A stretch of 64,000 nucleotides of DNA from CAZSDU01 sp964605775 (GCA_964605775.1 CAZSDU010000014.1:1-64000), one strand, 5' to 3'; counted from the stretch's first letter, positions 51,465-61,385 are shown. Numbers and translations are program-made. The notes: generated from the sequence alone by a model not told the origin.

Positions 51465-54332
51465 TTATACCACAATGTTGATGATTTTTCCCGGAACCAC
51501 AATGATTTTCTTGGGAGGAGCCCCCTGTAACCATTTTTCCGATTCTTTGGCTGTTATTGCTGCTTTTTCAATCTCCTGACGGGGCATATCGAGGGGGAGT
51601 TCAAGTTTAAAGCGGGTTTTCCCATTGAAAGAGACCGGGTATTCAAAAGTGTTTTCCACCAGGTAATCCGGATTAAACTCAGGAAAGAGGGCAAAAGAAA
51701 TGCTTTCCGTGTTTCCGAGTTGTTGCCAGAGTTCTTCGGCAATATGCGGGGCATAGGGAGAGATGAGGATGACCAGCTTGCTAAGGATTTCCCGCTTGCT
51801 GCATTTCAGTTCGCTCAGCTCGTTGACGCAAATCATAAATGTACTGACGGCAGTATTCAGCGACAGCCTTTCAATGTCATCCTTGACTTTTTTGATGGTT
51901 TTATGAAGCACCCTTAATTCAGCCGCATTGGGTATTTCTGAGCTGACCCGGAAACAATTCTGTTCATCATGGTAAAGGCGCCAGAATTTTCTCATGAAAC
52001 GAAAAACTCCTTCAATGCCATTGGTATCCCAGGGTTTGGATTGCTCGAGGGGGCCGAGGAACATTTCATACAGGCGGAAGGTGTCGGCCCCGTACTTTTC
52101 GATCAGCTCATCCGGGTTAACGACATTATACTTCGACTTCGACATTTTTTCCACCTCGGGCTTTAATAAAACAGCGCCAGGTCTAAAAAATGATTGCTTC
52201 TGCGCTAGCTTTGCTTCTCCTTCAGGGGTGGAAAAAACAGCAGGAAATATGGTTTTCATGATTTTGCAATAATCATCATAAGTTGCAATTTTATAATTTG
52301 ACATGAATGAATATTGCTTTTTACATTCTTCAAACTTTTCGTTGGTAAGAATGTTCATTTCAACATATTCTATTGGAACATTAATCCAACTTGTTGGGAG
52401 GTAATCGTCCGCTAAATCTGCTGGTAAAATATAGCCGTTTTTATGTTCAAGCTGTTCAGGGGTTCCAAAAAAGATTATTTGAGCTTTCTGGCTAACTCCC
52501 TGTATCATGCCCTGATTCACGAGTTTTTTATAAGGTTCATCTTTCGCAGAAAGGCCGATATCGAAGAGGAATTTATTCCAGAAACGGGAATAGATCAGGT
52601 GGCCGGTAGCATGTTCTGCGCCGCCGATATAGAGATCCACGTCTTGCCAGTATTTTACAGCCTGGGGTGAGAAATATTCCTCTTTATTCCGGGGATCCAT
52701 ATAGCGGAGATAATACCCGCTGGAACCGGCGAAACCGGGCATAGTGCTTGTTTCAAGTGGGTAGCCCTGTTCGGTGGTCCAGTTTTTTGCCCTGGCCAGT
52801 GGTGGTTCGCCGTTTTCCGTAGGAAGATAAGCATCCACTTCGGGGAGGAGGAGGGGAAGTTCATTTTCGGGGAGGGTACAAGCGATACCATCCCTGAAAT
52901 AGACCGGAAAGGGTTCTCCCCAGTAACGCTGGCGGCTGAAGATGGCATCGCGGAGGCGGTAATTCACCATTCCTTTCCCGATTCCTTTTTCTTCCACTCG
53001 TTGAATTACTGCGCTGATGGCTTCTTTCACCGTCATGCCGTTGATGAATCCCGAATGGATCAGGATTCCGTCTTTGGCATCATAAGAACTTTCGGAAATA
53101 TCACCCCCGGAAACCACTTCCACGATGGGCAAATCAAAGTGCCGGGCAAAATCATAATCCCGGCTGTCGTGGGCTGGAACCGCCATGATGGCTCCGGTGC
53201 CATAACCGGAAAGCACATAATCGGCCACCCATATGGGCACGGGTTTTTCGGTAAGGGGGTTGATGCAATAGGCACCGGTAAACACACCGCTGACTTTTTT
53301 CACTTCCGTCATGCGTTCGCGTTCTGAACGATTCATGGCTTCATGCAAATACAGTGCCACAATTTCGTGGTGTTCGGGGGTTGTGATCTCATGGACAAGC
53401 TCATGTTCAGGAGCCAGCACCATGAAGGTGGCGCCAAAAATCGTATCGGGGCGGGTGGTGAAAATATTCAGTTGATGGCTGCTTCCCTGAACGGGAAACA
53501 ACACCTCGGCTCCCTCCGAACGCCCGATCCAGTTCCTTTGCATTTCTTTGAGTGATTCCGGAAAGTCGATGCCGTCGATGCCGTCGAGCAGACGTTGGGC
53601 ATAAGCCGTGATCCTCAGGAACCACTGTCGCATCAGTTTACGCTCGACGGGATGGCCACCGCGGACCGAAAATCCATTGCTTACTTCATCGTTGGCCAGC
53701 ACCGTCCCCAGTTCAGGGCACCAGTTTACCAAGGCTTCCGAAAGATAGGCCAGGCGGTAATTCATCAGGATGTCCTGCTGCTGTTTTTCAGACAAGGAGG
53801 TCCACCCGGAAGCAGTAAAGCCGGGACCACCCAGGGTTTTAAACTTATCCACCAGCACGGAAATGGCCTCTGCCTTGCCGGTTTCGGGATTGTACCAGTG
53901 ATGAAATAGCTGAATGAAAGTCCATTGTGTCCATTGATAATATTCCGGATCACAGGTTTTCACTTCACGGTCCCAATCGTAGGAAAAACCGATCTTATCC
54001 ATTTGTTCACGGTAACGCAAAATATTCTTGGCCGTGGTGATGGCTGGATGGGTACCGGTTTGTATGGCATATTGTTCAGCGGGTAAACCATAGGCATCGT
54101 ATCCCATGGGATGCAGCACATTGAATCCTTTCAATCTTTTATAGCGGGAAAAAATATCCGAAGCAATATATCCCAGGGGATGCCCAACATGAAGTCCGGC
54201 TCCCGAAGGGTAAGGGAACATGTCGAGGACATAATATTTCGGACGGGAAGAATCGTCCTCTGTTTTAAAGGTATGGTGATCCACCCAGAACTGCTGCCAC
54301 TTTTTTTCTATTTCTGTGAAATTGTAATCCAT
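51465..54332 (-). CDS. leuS: Leucyl-tRNA synthetase
   Basis: Class I synthetase charging tRNA-Leu. The 955-residue protein has the HIGH-type motif PYPSGAGLHVGHPLGY near residue 43, an editing domain (about 240-420; TTRPDTIFGATFMVLAPEH), the WRQRYWGEPFP-like segment RQRYWGEPFPVYF near 480, and KMSKS in VEKMSKSKYNVVNPDEL near residue 730. Between about residues 620 and 720 there is an insertion whose DNA (about 52190-52490) looks richer in A+T than the rest. It lies 15 bases upstream of the alpha-2-macroglobulin gene. Confidence 0.95.
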   Translation of the reverse strand: MDYNFTEIEKKWQQFWVDHHTFKTEDDSSRPKYYVLDMFPYPSGAGLHVGHPLGYIASDIFSRYKRLKGFNVLHPMGYDAYGLPAEQYAIQTGTHPAITTAKNILRYREQMDKIGFSYDWDREVKTCDPEYYQWTQWTFIQLFHHWYNPETGKAEAISVLVDKFKTLGGPGFTASGWTSLSEKQQQDILMNYRLAYLSEALVNWCPELGTVLANDEVSNGFSVRGGHPVERKLMRQWFLRITAYAQRLLDGIDGIDFPESLKEMQRNWIGRSEGAEVLFPVQGSSHQLNIFTTRPDTIFGATFMVLAPEHELVHEITTPEHHEIVALYLHEAMNRSERERMTEVKKVSGVFTGAYCINPLTEKPVPIWVADYVLSGYGTGAIMAVPAHDSRDYDFARHFDLPIVEVVSGGDISESSYDAKDGILIHSGFINGMTVKEAISAVIQRVEEKGIGKGMVNYRLRDAIFSRQRYWGEPFPVYFRDGIACTLPENELPLLLPEVDAYLPTENGEPPLARAKNWTTEQGYPLETSTMPGFAGSSGYYLRYMDPRNKEEYFSPQAVKYWQDVDLYIGGAEHATGHLIYSRFWNKFLFDIGLSAKDEPYKKLVNQGMIQGVSQKAQIIFFGTPEQLEHKNGYILPADLADDYLPTSWINVPIEYVEMNILTNEKFEECKKQYSFMSNYKIATYDDYCKIMKTIFPAVFSTPEGEAKLAQKQSFFRPGAVLLKPEVEKMSKSKYNVVNPDELIEKYGADTFRLYEMFLGPLEQSKPWDTNGIEGVFRFMRKFWRLYHDEQNCFRVSSEIPNAAELRVLHKTIKKVKDDIERLSLNTAVSTFMICVNELSELKCSKREILSKLVILISPYAPHIAEELWQQLGNTESISFALFPEFNPDYLVENTFEYPVSFNGKTRFKLELPLDMPRQEIEKAAITAKESEKWLQGAPPKKIIVVPGKIINIVV

Positions 54333-54425
54333 TGAGTTGGGATTAAAAGAAGGGACAAAGGTAGGAAAATAGCCTGATATTTAAGAAAAGCCTATCTTTG
54401 GTAAGCCGATCAACCCCCTGTTTTC

Positions 54426-57400
54426 ATGGATGAAACCAAAGATCCTGCTTCACCCGGAAAAACCACACACCGACTGAGGAAAATCCTTCTCATTTTAGTC
54501 GGGATAGTGATGCTTCTTTATTGGACAGTCTTTTTTGGATTCAATTATTTCGGGGAAAAGCTGTTGCGAAACTATCTTCAGGAGAAGGTCTTCCTTTCCA
54601 GCGGCGGACTGTATTCCATCCATTTCAGCAGCATGCATCTCAACATTCTGACCGGAAAGATCAAACTGAAGGATTTTGAACTGACTCCCGATACTTTGCT
54701 GTATCAACAACGCAAATCAAGGGGAGAAATCAGGTCGGGGCTTTACCGGATCTCTTTTCCTTCCCTAAGCATTGAGCGTCTTCATTTATTTCTTGCCTTT
54801 CAGCAAAGAAGGCTGATTGCCAGGGAATTGAAAATTGTCAGCCCGGAGATCTATATCCTGGGACATCCCGATACGGCCAGCATAAAGAAAAACCGCTTCC
54901 ACCTGATCTATGAAGACATTTACCCGCTGGTCAGCCAGGTGTTTGTTGATTTTCATATTGATTCAGTTAGGGTTGAGCATGGATTCATGTCTGCGGAAGG
55001 ATCCGGAAAAAAGCGACAGATCAGCCGGGGAGAATATGAGTTTTCGGCTTATCTCCGCGATGTCAGCATTAACCGTTACAGTTATTACAATAAAGACAGG
55101 GTTTTTTACTCCACCGACCTCGACCTGGTGATCCATCATTTTGACTATTCCCTGGCCGACAGCCTATATTTCATCCATGCCGAAGAAGTCGGACTCTCTC
55201 TAAAACGATCGTTGTTATATGGGAAAAACCTCAGTCTTAAACCAAATTTCAAAAAGAAACACCTTCATCAGGTTCATCCCGGTGATTTCTTTCAACTTGG
55301 TCTGCCTTCCTTTTCCATCCAGGGCATCAACCTGTATGAAGCGCTGACCGGACAAATCGTGAAACTTGATGAAGTGACCCTGGAAAATTTTTCCCTTAAA
55401 GTATTCCGCAATCTGGCAACCGGCCATGCTTCTCCTGGGGGTCAAAAGAACAAACGAAAATTCAAGGTAGCCGACCTGTTCACCATCATCTCAGGCGAAT
55501 TGAAATCCGTGGAAATCCAGTCACTGGTTTTAAAAAAGGCATCGTTTGAATATTTTAAGAGCCTGGCTTCGGCGAATCCGGAAATGAAAATAGCGGAAGT
55601 GAATCTTTCCCTGAATGATTTTTTCCTCGACTCCACTGCTTACCTGAACAAAGAGAGGATCTTTTATTCCAGGGACATAGATCTTGAAATGAATCGTTTC
55701 AACCTTCTCTTGAGGGATGAAATTCATACCATCAATGCCGGCTGTATCCGGTTTTCGACGGCCAGGGAGAGGATAGAGGTACAGGATGCCATTATTTTTC
55801 CCGATAAGGTCAAAAACCTGCAAATGGGAAAAGCCAGAAAAAACACCCTGTCTTTTTTCCTGCCTTCCATGGTGTTTTCTAAAATCGATCTGAAAAAAGT
55901 TTTTAATTACCGAATCCTTGATTTCGACCTGCTGGAGATCACAGAACCCGATCTGAAGTTCATACAGTATCACAAAACGAAAAACCAAGACCCTCGTTTC
56001 AGCAAGCCTGAAGACTTGTTTGATGAAGAAAACGATGATGTGTTGTATGCGCTGATCAAAAAATATCTCCGGCTTATTCGTGGCCATGAGATCAGGATAG
56101 ACCGTGGTTATTTCGAGATTGATCATCATCTTGACGGGCTGAATCATAAACTGCTTTCCGCGGCTTTCGATCTTCAGATGCTGGTATTGCAGATCGATTC
56201 CGCTCACGGGATGAACAAACAGGGATATTTTTACAGCCGTGATTTTAATCTTGATGTTCGCAGTCTCAGCTACCGTTCCCCCGACAGCCTGAATCATTTC
56301 CGCTCAGAACGATTGCATATTGTCACCAGGGATTCTCTTATTGAAGCCTGGGAACTGCATTATATGAAAACACCCAAACCTTTCTCCGGCGAGTTGCAGG
56401 TGGAGACAAAGCCAATGCTTTCCATCGATTTCAGTCTGAAAAAACTGTATCTGACCGGGCTTGACCATAAAAAAATGTTTTTTGAAAAAACACTTAAAGC
56501 AAGGGATATTTTATTCGACAGTCCGGGGCTGATCTTAAAAACAGAAAAATCCGTTTCGGATTATCCCCCCGTGGTCGGGCCGGTATTCAAAAAACAAAGC
56601 GACGAGATTCACCGGTTTGAGATTGCCAGCCTGAAGGTCAGGAAAGGAGCTTTTTCCTATGATGGGTATGAGGACAGAAAATCCAGTTATTTCTCACTCA
56701 AGGACATTGACTTCAGCGTGCTGGGGGCAAGGGTACAGATCCCATCAACCAAAGGCGGGGATGGCCTTATCCGCTTCGACTCGCTTCAGCTTTCGGTTTT
56801 TCCCTTTCATGCGGTCGTTGCCGACAGCGCGTATGCCCTTGAATGTGCCAGCTTAAAAGTGCATTCCTACCCCGTGAGCATAACGGCAGAAGGCCTAAAG
56901 CTCATTCCGCTGGAGGCATTTGATCCCTCATCCCCTCAAAACATGAAGTTTACCGCCAATATTCCCAGGCTGAATCTCTCAGGCTTTTATTTTGACAAAG
57001 CCATTTTCGACAAGGAATGGATCGTAGGAAAAATTGAAGCCATTGAACCTTCGGTTTTCGTTGAAATGAAAGCGGTGAAAAAATCTTCCGGAGGAATTCA
57101 TCTTCCCCTGCTGATGAAAAACCTGAAGATCTCATCTGTGCTGCTTTCCAACGCCGACATCGGGCTCAGGGTTCACCGGAGTGATACGGTTTCGGTTTAC
57201 CGGCTGAAAGAAGCTTTTGTCCGCATCAGCGATTTTATCGTGGATTCGACAAGCAGGGACAATTTGCCTCAACCTCCCCTTTTCAATGCCGGGGACATCA
57301 CGGTTTCTGCCAAAGGATTTTCCTGGCTTTCACCCGACAGCCTGTATGAATTTTCCTTTAATCGCTTTCAACTGTCAACCAGGGATAAAAGCGCCAGGAT

Positions 57401-58358
57401 AGATTCTCTGCTCCTTGTCCCCAGGTATTCAAGGCAGGAATTTTCAAAGAAAACAGGGCATCAGACCGATCGTATGGAAATCAGCATTCCGGAAATCAAC
57501 ATTGAGCGGATAGATTTCCATAGGTTTTTTAGCGATTCTGTTATCTCTGCCGGACTTATCCGCGTTCCCGGTTTCAGTTTCCGTGCCTACCGCGATAAAA
57601 GGGAGGTCTTTCCGGCCTGGCAGAGGCCACCCATGCCCGGAACCGCACTGAAGCGGATCAGGTTCCCGGTTTTTATTGACACCCTCAGGGCGACCAATGG
57701 ATTTGCTCAATATGAAGAACAAACCGGAGATGAACCCGGACGGATATTTTTCGACAGCCTGGCATTTACCCTGAATCATGTTACCAACAGGCCCGGGAAA
57801 CACCAAACCATGGAGGTACAATCGACTTCCAGGCTTATGGGGAAAGGCAGGGTGGAGGCCCGCTTTCATTTTCAGCTTGAAAATCCCAGGGATTCCTTCA
57901 CGTTTCAGGCCAGGATGGGACGTCTTGATCTCCGGGAGATCAATCCCATGCTTTCGAAACTCATGCCGGTAAGCATTGTCAGCGGTACAGCCGATAGCAC
58001 AGCAATCGAATTTTTCAGGGGAAACGACAGCCTGTCGAAGGGAAGGCTGAATCTCTGGTACAGCCATCTTTCCCTGCGCCTGGAGCCTACCCGTAAAGAT
58101 TTTTTATACATCATGCAAAATATGTTGGAAAGTTATATGATCAACTGGATCATCCCGGGTAGAAACCCCAACGAGGAAGGGAAGTTCCGACAGGGCATTA
58201 TTTGTTATGACAGAGATAAAAGCAAGGGATTCTTCAATTTCATCTGGAAAAGCACCCTCAGCGGGATAAAATCCAGTGCAGGATTCAATACGAAATTACA
58301 ACGGGAGATCATCCGATCAGAAATAAAACAGAAAAAGAAAAAAATCCACAGGAAGTAG
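54426..58358 (+). CDS. AsmA/DUF748-like envelope protein
   Basis: A 1310-residue protein anchored by one N-terminal membrane helix (about 18-42, LILVGIVMLLYWTVFFGF) and otherwise made of long beta-rich repeats, as in the AsmA-like superfamily that bridges inner and outer membranes. The N-terminal part (YSIHFSSMHLNILTGKIKLK) and the C-terminal part (FQARMGRLDLREINPMLSKL, then PVSIVSGTADSTAIEF) resemble DUF748. The ending is very basic (KQKKKKIHRK). Lipid transport is inferred from the superfamily. A dyad repeat follows its stop. Confidence 0.75.
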   Translation: MDETKDPASPGKTTHRLRKILLILVGIVMLLYWTVFFGFNYFGEKLLRNYLQEKVFLSSGGLYSIHFSSMHLNILTGKIKLKDFELTPDTLLYQQRKSRGEIRSGLYRISFPSLSIERLHLFLAFQQRRLIARELKIVSPEIYILGHPDTASIKKNRFHLIYEDIYPLVSQVFVDFHIDSVRVEHGFMSAEGSGKKRQISRGEYEFSAYLRDVSINRYSYYNKDRVFYSTDLDLVIHHFDYSLADSLYFIHAEEVGLSLKRSLLYGKNLSLKPNFKKKHLHQVHPGDFFQLGLPSFSIQGINLYEALTGQIVKLDEVTLENFSLKVFRNLATGHASPGGQKNKRKFKVADLFTIISGELKSVEIQSLVLKKASFEYFKSLASANPEMKIAEVNLSLNDFFLDSTAYLNKERIFYSRDIDLEMNRFNLLLRDEIHTINAGCIRFSTARERIEVQDAIIFPDKVKNLQMGKARKNTLSFFLPSMVFSKIDLKKVFNYRILDFDLLEITEPDLKFIQYHKTKNQDPRFSKPEDLFDEENDDVLYALIKKYLRLIRGHEIRIDRGYFEIDHHLDGLNHKLLSAAFDLQMLVLQIDSAHGMNKQGYFYSRDFNLDVRSLSYRSPDSLNHFRSERLHIVTRDSLIEAWELHYMKTPKPFSGELQVETKPMLSIDFSLKKLYLTGLDHKKMFFEKTLKARDILFDSPGLILKTEKSVSDYPPVVGPVFKKQSDEIHRFEIASLKVRKGAFSYDGYEDRKSSYFSLKDIDFSVLGARVQIPSTKGGDGLIRFDSLQLSVFPFHAVVADSAYALECASLKVHSYPVSITAEGLKLIPLEAFDPSSPQNMKFTANIPRLNLSGFYFDKAIFDKEWIVGKIEAIEPSVFVEMKAVKKSSGGIHLPLLMKNLKISSVLLSNADIGLRVHRSDTVSVYRLKEAFVRISDFIVDSTSRDNLPQPPLFNAGDITVSAKGFSWLSPDSLYEFSFNRFQLSTRDKSARIDSLLLVPRYSRQEFSKKTGHQTDRMEISIPEINIERIDFHRFFSDSVISAGLIRVPGFSFRAYRDKREVFPAWQRPPMPGTALKRIRFPVFIDTLRATNGFAQYEEQTGDEPGRIFFDSLAFTLNHVTNRPGKHQTMEVQSTSRLMGKGRVEARFHFQLENPRDSFTFQARMGRLDLREINPMLSKLMPVSIVSGTADSTAIEFFRGNDSLSKGRLNLWYSHLSLRLEPTRKDFLYIMQNMLESYMINWIIPGRNPNEEGKFRQGIICYDRDKSKGFFNFIWKSTLSGIKSSAGFNTKLQREIIRSEIKQKKKKIHRK

Positions 58359-58391
58359 GTGACGGTACTAATTTATGACAAGGATCAAAAA

Positions 58392-58479
58392 TTAACCACA
58401 ATATGCACAAAGGAGGCGCAATGTACACAAAGCAATCCCCGGTGAACTTTGTGTAAATTATGGTGTACTTAGTGGTTAA
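58392..58479. repeat. 88-base imperfect palindrome downstream of the AsmA-like gene
   Basis: Outer arms TTAACCAC and GTGGTTAA and inner arms ACACAAAG and CTTTGTGT are perfect inverted repeats. The segments between pair only in part. It begins 34 bases after the AsmA-like stop and lies before ftsX. It looks like a miniature, REP-like element; it might also act as a terminator hairpin. Confidence 0.7.
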
Positions 58480-58577
58480 AGAAACGTATTGATAACTCAT
58501 TCAGGATTCTACAGAAAATTTCTCAAATTTTAAACAGACGCTAAATTTTACGTAATTTTAAGCCGTAATTTTATATC

Positions 58578-59456
58578 ATGCTTCAGGGGGAAGAAAGTTA
58601 TTATCAGCGAAGGATTGCCACTTCTTATGTCACCACGATCATCAGCATCACCCTGGTGTTGTTTCTGATTGGGTTATTGGGCATGATCATTTTGCATGCC
58701 CGGAAACTTTCGGAATATGTGAAAGAGAATATTGGTTATTCCATCATGATACGCGATGGTGTCAAGGAGTCGGGGATCATGGCCTTAAAAAAGAAACTCG
58801 ACCATACGTATTATGTAAAGTCATCGGAATATATTCCCCGCGACAGGGCGGCGGAAAGGCTTCAGGACGAACTGGGGGAAGATTTCATCGGCTTTCTGGG
58901 GTATAATCCTCTTTTACCTGCCATTGAGCTGAGGTTGAAAGCGCCTTATGCCAACAACGACAGTTTGAGAAAGATTGAACAGCGATTGCTGACCAACCCC
59001 GAGATCAAGGAAGTGTTTTATCAGCGTTCCCTGGTGGATTCCATCAATAAAAACCTCGAAAAAATAAGCATAATTTTATTGGGATTCAGCGCGATTCTCC
59101 TGTTCATCGCCATGGTTCTGATCAACAACACCATCCGGCTGTCGGTTTATTCCAAGCGTTTTCTGATTCGCAGCATGCAACTGGTCGGCGCCACCGAAGG
59201 ATTTATTCGCAAACCTTTTTTATACAGATCTATTCTTCATGGTTGTATCAGCGCTTTTTTTGCCATCGGGATGCTGATGGGGGTGACTTATTTCGGCATC
59301 GAACAGCTTCCCGAGTTGCTTGAACTTCAGGATTTGACCATGCTGCTGGTGTTGACCGCCCTGATCATTTTCATGGGCATCTGCCTTTCCTGGGTTTATA
59401 CCTGGTTTGCTGTAAGGAAGTACCTGCGGATCAAGACAGATCTGTTGTATGTTTAA
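58578..59456 (+). CDS. ftsX: Cell division protein FtsX
   Basis: Membrane component of FtsEX that controls peptidoglycan hydrolysis at division. The 292 residues have an N-terminal cytosolic segment, a helix (about 20-45), a periplasmic domain (about 50-165; YSIMIRDGVKESGI) and three C-terminal helices (about 165-190, 215-240, 255-280). The ARLxGA-like signature reads SMQLVGATEGFIRKPFL. The start ATG at 58578 is consistent with the family. ftsE is not adjacent, as in most Bacteroidetes. Confidence 0.9.
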   Translation: MLQGEESYYQRRIATSYVTTIISITLVLFLIGLLGMIILHARKLSEYVKENIGYSIMIRDGVKESGIMALKKKLDHTYYVKSSEYIPRDRAAERLQDELGEDFIGFLGYNPLLPAIELRLKAPYANNDSLRKIEQRLLTNPEIKEVFYQRSLVDSINKNLEKISIILLGFSAILLFIAMVLINNTIRLSVYSKRFLIRSMQLVGATEGFIRKPFLYRSILHGCISAFFAIGMLMGVTYFGIEQLPELLELQDLTMLLVLTALIIFMGICLSWVYTWFAVRKYLRIKTDLLYV

Positions 59457-59493
59457 AATTATCCGTAGTTTTGTGCCTAAAACCTAGCCTTTT

Positions 59494-59766
59494 ATGGAAA
59501 AGAAAAAAAACATCAAACCTGCTTCTGTCTCTGAACCCGTCAAAACCGGCGAATTTGCTTTCGGAAAGGAAAACTACCGCCTTATGCTTATCGGGCTGGC
59601 CTTGATTGTCGTGGGTTTTCTTCTGATGATAGGCGGAGGTTCTGAGGATCCCACGGTTTTCAACCCGGAGATTTTTAGTTTTCGCAGGATCACCCTGGCC
59701 CCCATCCTGATCCTGGCCGGGTATGCGGTGGAAATCTTTGCCATCATGAAAAAACCTAAAGAATAA
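59494..59766 (+). CDS. DUF3098 membrane protein
   Basis: A 90-residue protein with a basic cytoplasmic N-terminus (about 1-30), then two membrane helices (about 33-50 and 68-86) with the DUF3098 motif LMIGGGSEDPTVFNPEIFSF and RRITLAPILILAGY between them. DUF3098 genes stand between ftsX and uppP in many Bacteroidetes, as here, and overlap the uppP start by one base. A role in wall synthesis or division is suggested by neighbours only. Confidence 0.88.
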   Translation: MEKKKNIKPASVSEPVKTGEFAFGKENYRLMLIGLALIVVGFLLMIGGGSEDPTVFNPEIFSFRRITLAPILILAGYAVEIFAIMKKPKE

Positions 59767-60545
59767 TGACCATTTTCCAGGCCATTATCATTGCCATCGT
59801 GGAAGGGATCACCGAATTTCTCCCCATTTCTTCCACCGGACATATGATCATCACCCAAAGCCTGCTGGGGATTCCAAGTACCGAATTTGTCAAAGCTTTT
59901 ACCGTGAACATACAGTTTGGCGCCATATTGTCGGTCATCGTGCTTTACTGGAAACGATTTTTTCAAACCTGGGATTTTTACTTCAAGCTTTTCGTGGCCT
60001 GTCTCCCGCTGATCATTGCGTTTTTGCTGGAAAAACAAATCGACAGCATGCTGGGCAGCGTGCTCATCGTGGCCATCGCCCTGCTGGTTGGAGGGGTTTT
60101 TCTGATTTTCGTGGATCGCTGGTTTGATAAGCCGGAAAACGAAAACACTCAGCTTACCTATAAAAAATCATTCCTGATCGGTCTTTTCCAGATCATCTCC
60201 GTGATTCCCGGCGTAAGTCGTTCCGCGGCCACCATCATCGGGGGGATGAGTCAGAAACTCAGTCGTAAACATGCTGCCGAGTTCTCTTTTTTCCTGGCTG
60301 TGCCCACCATGTTCGCGGCATCCGCCTTCAAATTATATGAGAATTATAAAATCATCACGGTCGAAAACATCAATATTTTGCTGATCGGGAACCTGGTTTC
60401 CTTCATCGTGGCCATGGTAGCCATCAAATCCTTCATCGCCTTGCTGACCCGATACGGGTTTAAGATGTTCGGATATTACCGCATCGCGGTAGGGGTGATC
60501 CTGATCGTTCTTATCCTGAGCGGAAAAAGCCTAAACATACTCTGA
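59766..60545 (+). CDS. uppP: Undecaprenyl-diphosphate phosphatase
   Basis: Integral membrane enzyme that recycles the lipid carrier for cell-wall precursors; also linked to bacitracin resistance. The 259 residues contain seven or eight hydrophobic helices and both BacA signature motifs: EGITEFLPISSTGHM (residues 12-26) with the catalytic Glu, and PGVSRSAATII near residue 150. It begins at the ATG overlapping the DUF3098 stop and ends by overlapping truB (TGATG). Part of the ftsX-DUF3098-uppP-truB operon. Confidence 0.96.
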   Translation: MTIFQAIIIAIVEGITEFLPISSTGHMIITQSLLGIPSTEFVKAFTVNIQFGAILSVIVLYWKRFFQTWDFYFKLFVACLPLIIAFLLEKQIDSMLGSVLIVAIALLVGGVFLIFVDRWFDKPENENTQLTYKKSFLIGLFQIISVIPGVSRSAATIIGGMSQKLSRKHAAEFSFFLAVPTMFAASAFKLYENYKIITVENINILLIGNLVSFIVAMVAIKSFIALLTRYGFKMFGYYRIAVGVILIVLILSGKSLNIL

Positions 60546-61246
60546 TGCCGTTTCAATTTGAAACAGGTGAAATCCTGCTGGTTAACAAACCTTACCGCTG
60601 GACATCCTTCGATGTGGTGAACAGTTTAAGGGGATTTCTTCGCTTAAAGCTGGGAATAAAAAAGATCAAAATCGGTCATGCCGGAACCCTCGATCCCCTC
60701 GCTACGGGTTTGCTGATCCTTTGTACCGGGAAGTTCACCAAGCGGATTGATGAATTTCAGGCTCAGGAAAAAGAATATACCGGCACTTTTACCCTGGGCG
60801 CTACGACTCCTTCTTACGACCTGGAAACAGCGGTGGATAAAACCTTCTCCCTCGATTATTTTTCCGAAGAAAAGCTCAGGAATGCCGTAACAGCGCTCAG
60901 CGGAACTTATCTTCAAACCCCGCCGGTCTATTCCGCGCGCAAGATTGACGGGAAAAGAGCCTATGAATATGCCCGTAAGGATCAGGAGGTGGAGATCAGC
61001 CCGAGGCTGATCCATGTTCCGGCTTTTGAGATTATGGCCATGCGGCTGCCGGAACTGGATTTCCGTATCATTTGCAGCAAGGGCACTTATATCCGGGCCA
61101 CAGCCCGTGATCTGGGAGAGCTGCTTGGCTGCGGCGCTTACCTCAGCGCCCTTTGCCGTACACGGATTGGCCCCTATCACCTCCGCGATGCCTGGGAACT
61201 GGAAGACCTTAAAACAGAATTAGCCAAAGAAAATAGTGTGCCATAA
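60545..61246 (+). CDS. truB: tRNA pseudouridine-55 synthase
   Basis: Makes pseudouridine 55 in the T loop of tRNAs. The 233-residue protein starts with GEILLVNKPYRWTSFDVVN, has the catalytic Asp in GHAGTLDPLATGLLI near residue 43, the conserved YTGTFTLGATTPSYD strand near 78, and ICSKGTYIRATARDLGE near 180. The PUA domain is absent, giving the short Bacteroidetes form. The stop is followed at once by a C-rich palindrome and three other repeat families. It ends the division/wall operon. Confidence 0.95.
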   Translation: MPFQFETGEILLVNKPYRWTSFDVVNSLRGFLRLKLGIKKIKIGHAGTLDPLATGLLILCTGKFTKRIDEFQAQEKEYTGTFTLGATTPSYDLETAVDKTFSLDYFSEEKLRNAVTALSGTYLQTPPVYSARKIDGKRAYEYARKDQEVEISPRLIHVPAFEIMAMRLPELDFRIICSKGTYIRATARDLGELLGCGAYLSALCRTRIGPYHLRDAWELEDLKTELAKENSVP

Positions 61247-61249
61247 GTA

Positions 61250-61293
61250 CCCACCCCCCAGCCCCCTCCCTGTGAACAGGGAGGGGGAGGTGG
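61250..61293. repeat. C-rich REP-like palindrome after truB
   Basis: CCCCCTCCCT pairs with AGGGAGGGGG around a 6-base loop, with flanking CCCACC and GGTGG arms, similar to the element at 38238-38287 apart from the loop. It starts 3 bases after the truB TAA. Confidence 0.85.
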
Positions 61294-61325
61294 ATCTGCA
61301 AAGATATGTAAAATATTCGATGTAT

Positions 61326-61345
61326 GATCGCCTATCGCCTATCCT
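61326..61345. repeat. Short heptamer array ATCGCCT in the truB-tadA gap
   Basis: Two whole units of ATCGCCT and a partial third, the same family as at 34193 and 61897. Confidence 0.75.
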
Positions 61346-61353
61346 GACTGTCA

Positions 61354-61385
61354 AGCCTTCGGCAGGTAAACCCGGCAGGCAGGCG
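61354..61385. repeat. GC-rich GGCAGG repeat
   Basis: GCCTTCGGCAGG is followed by CCCGGCAGGCAGGCG, with repeated GGCAGG and partial self-complementarity. It seems to be a single member of another dispersed family; no second copy was seen in this window. Confidence 0.5.
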
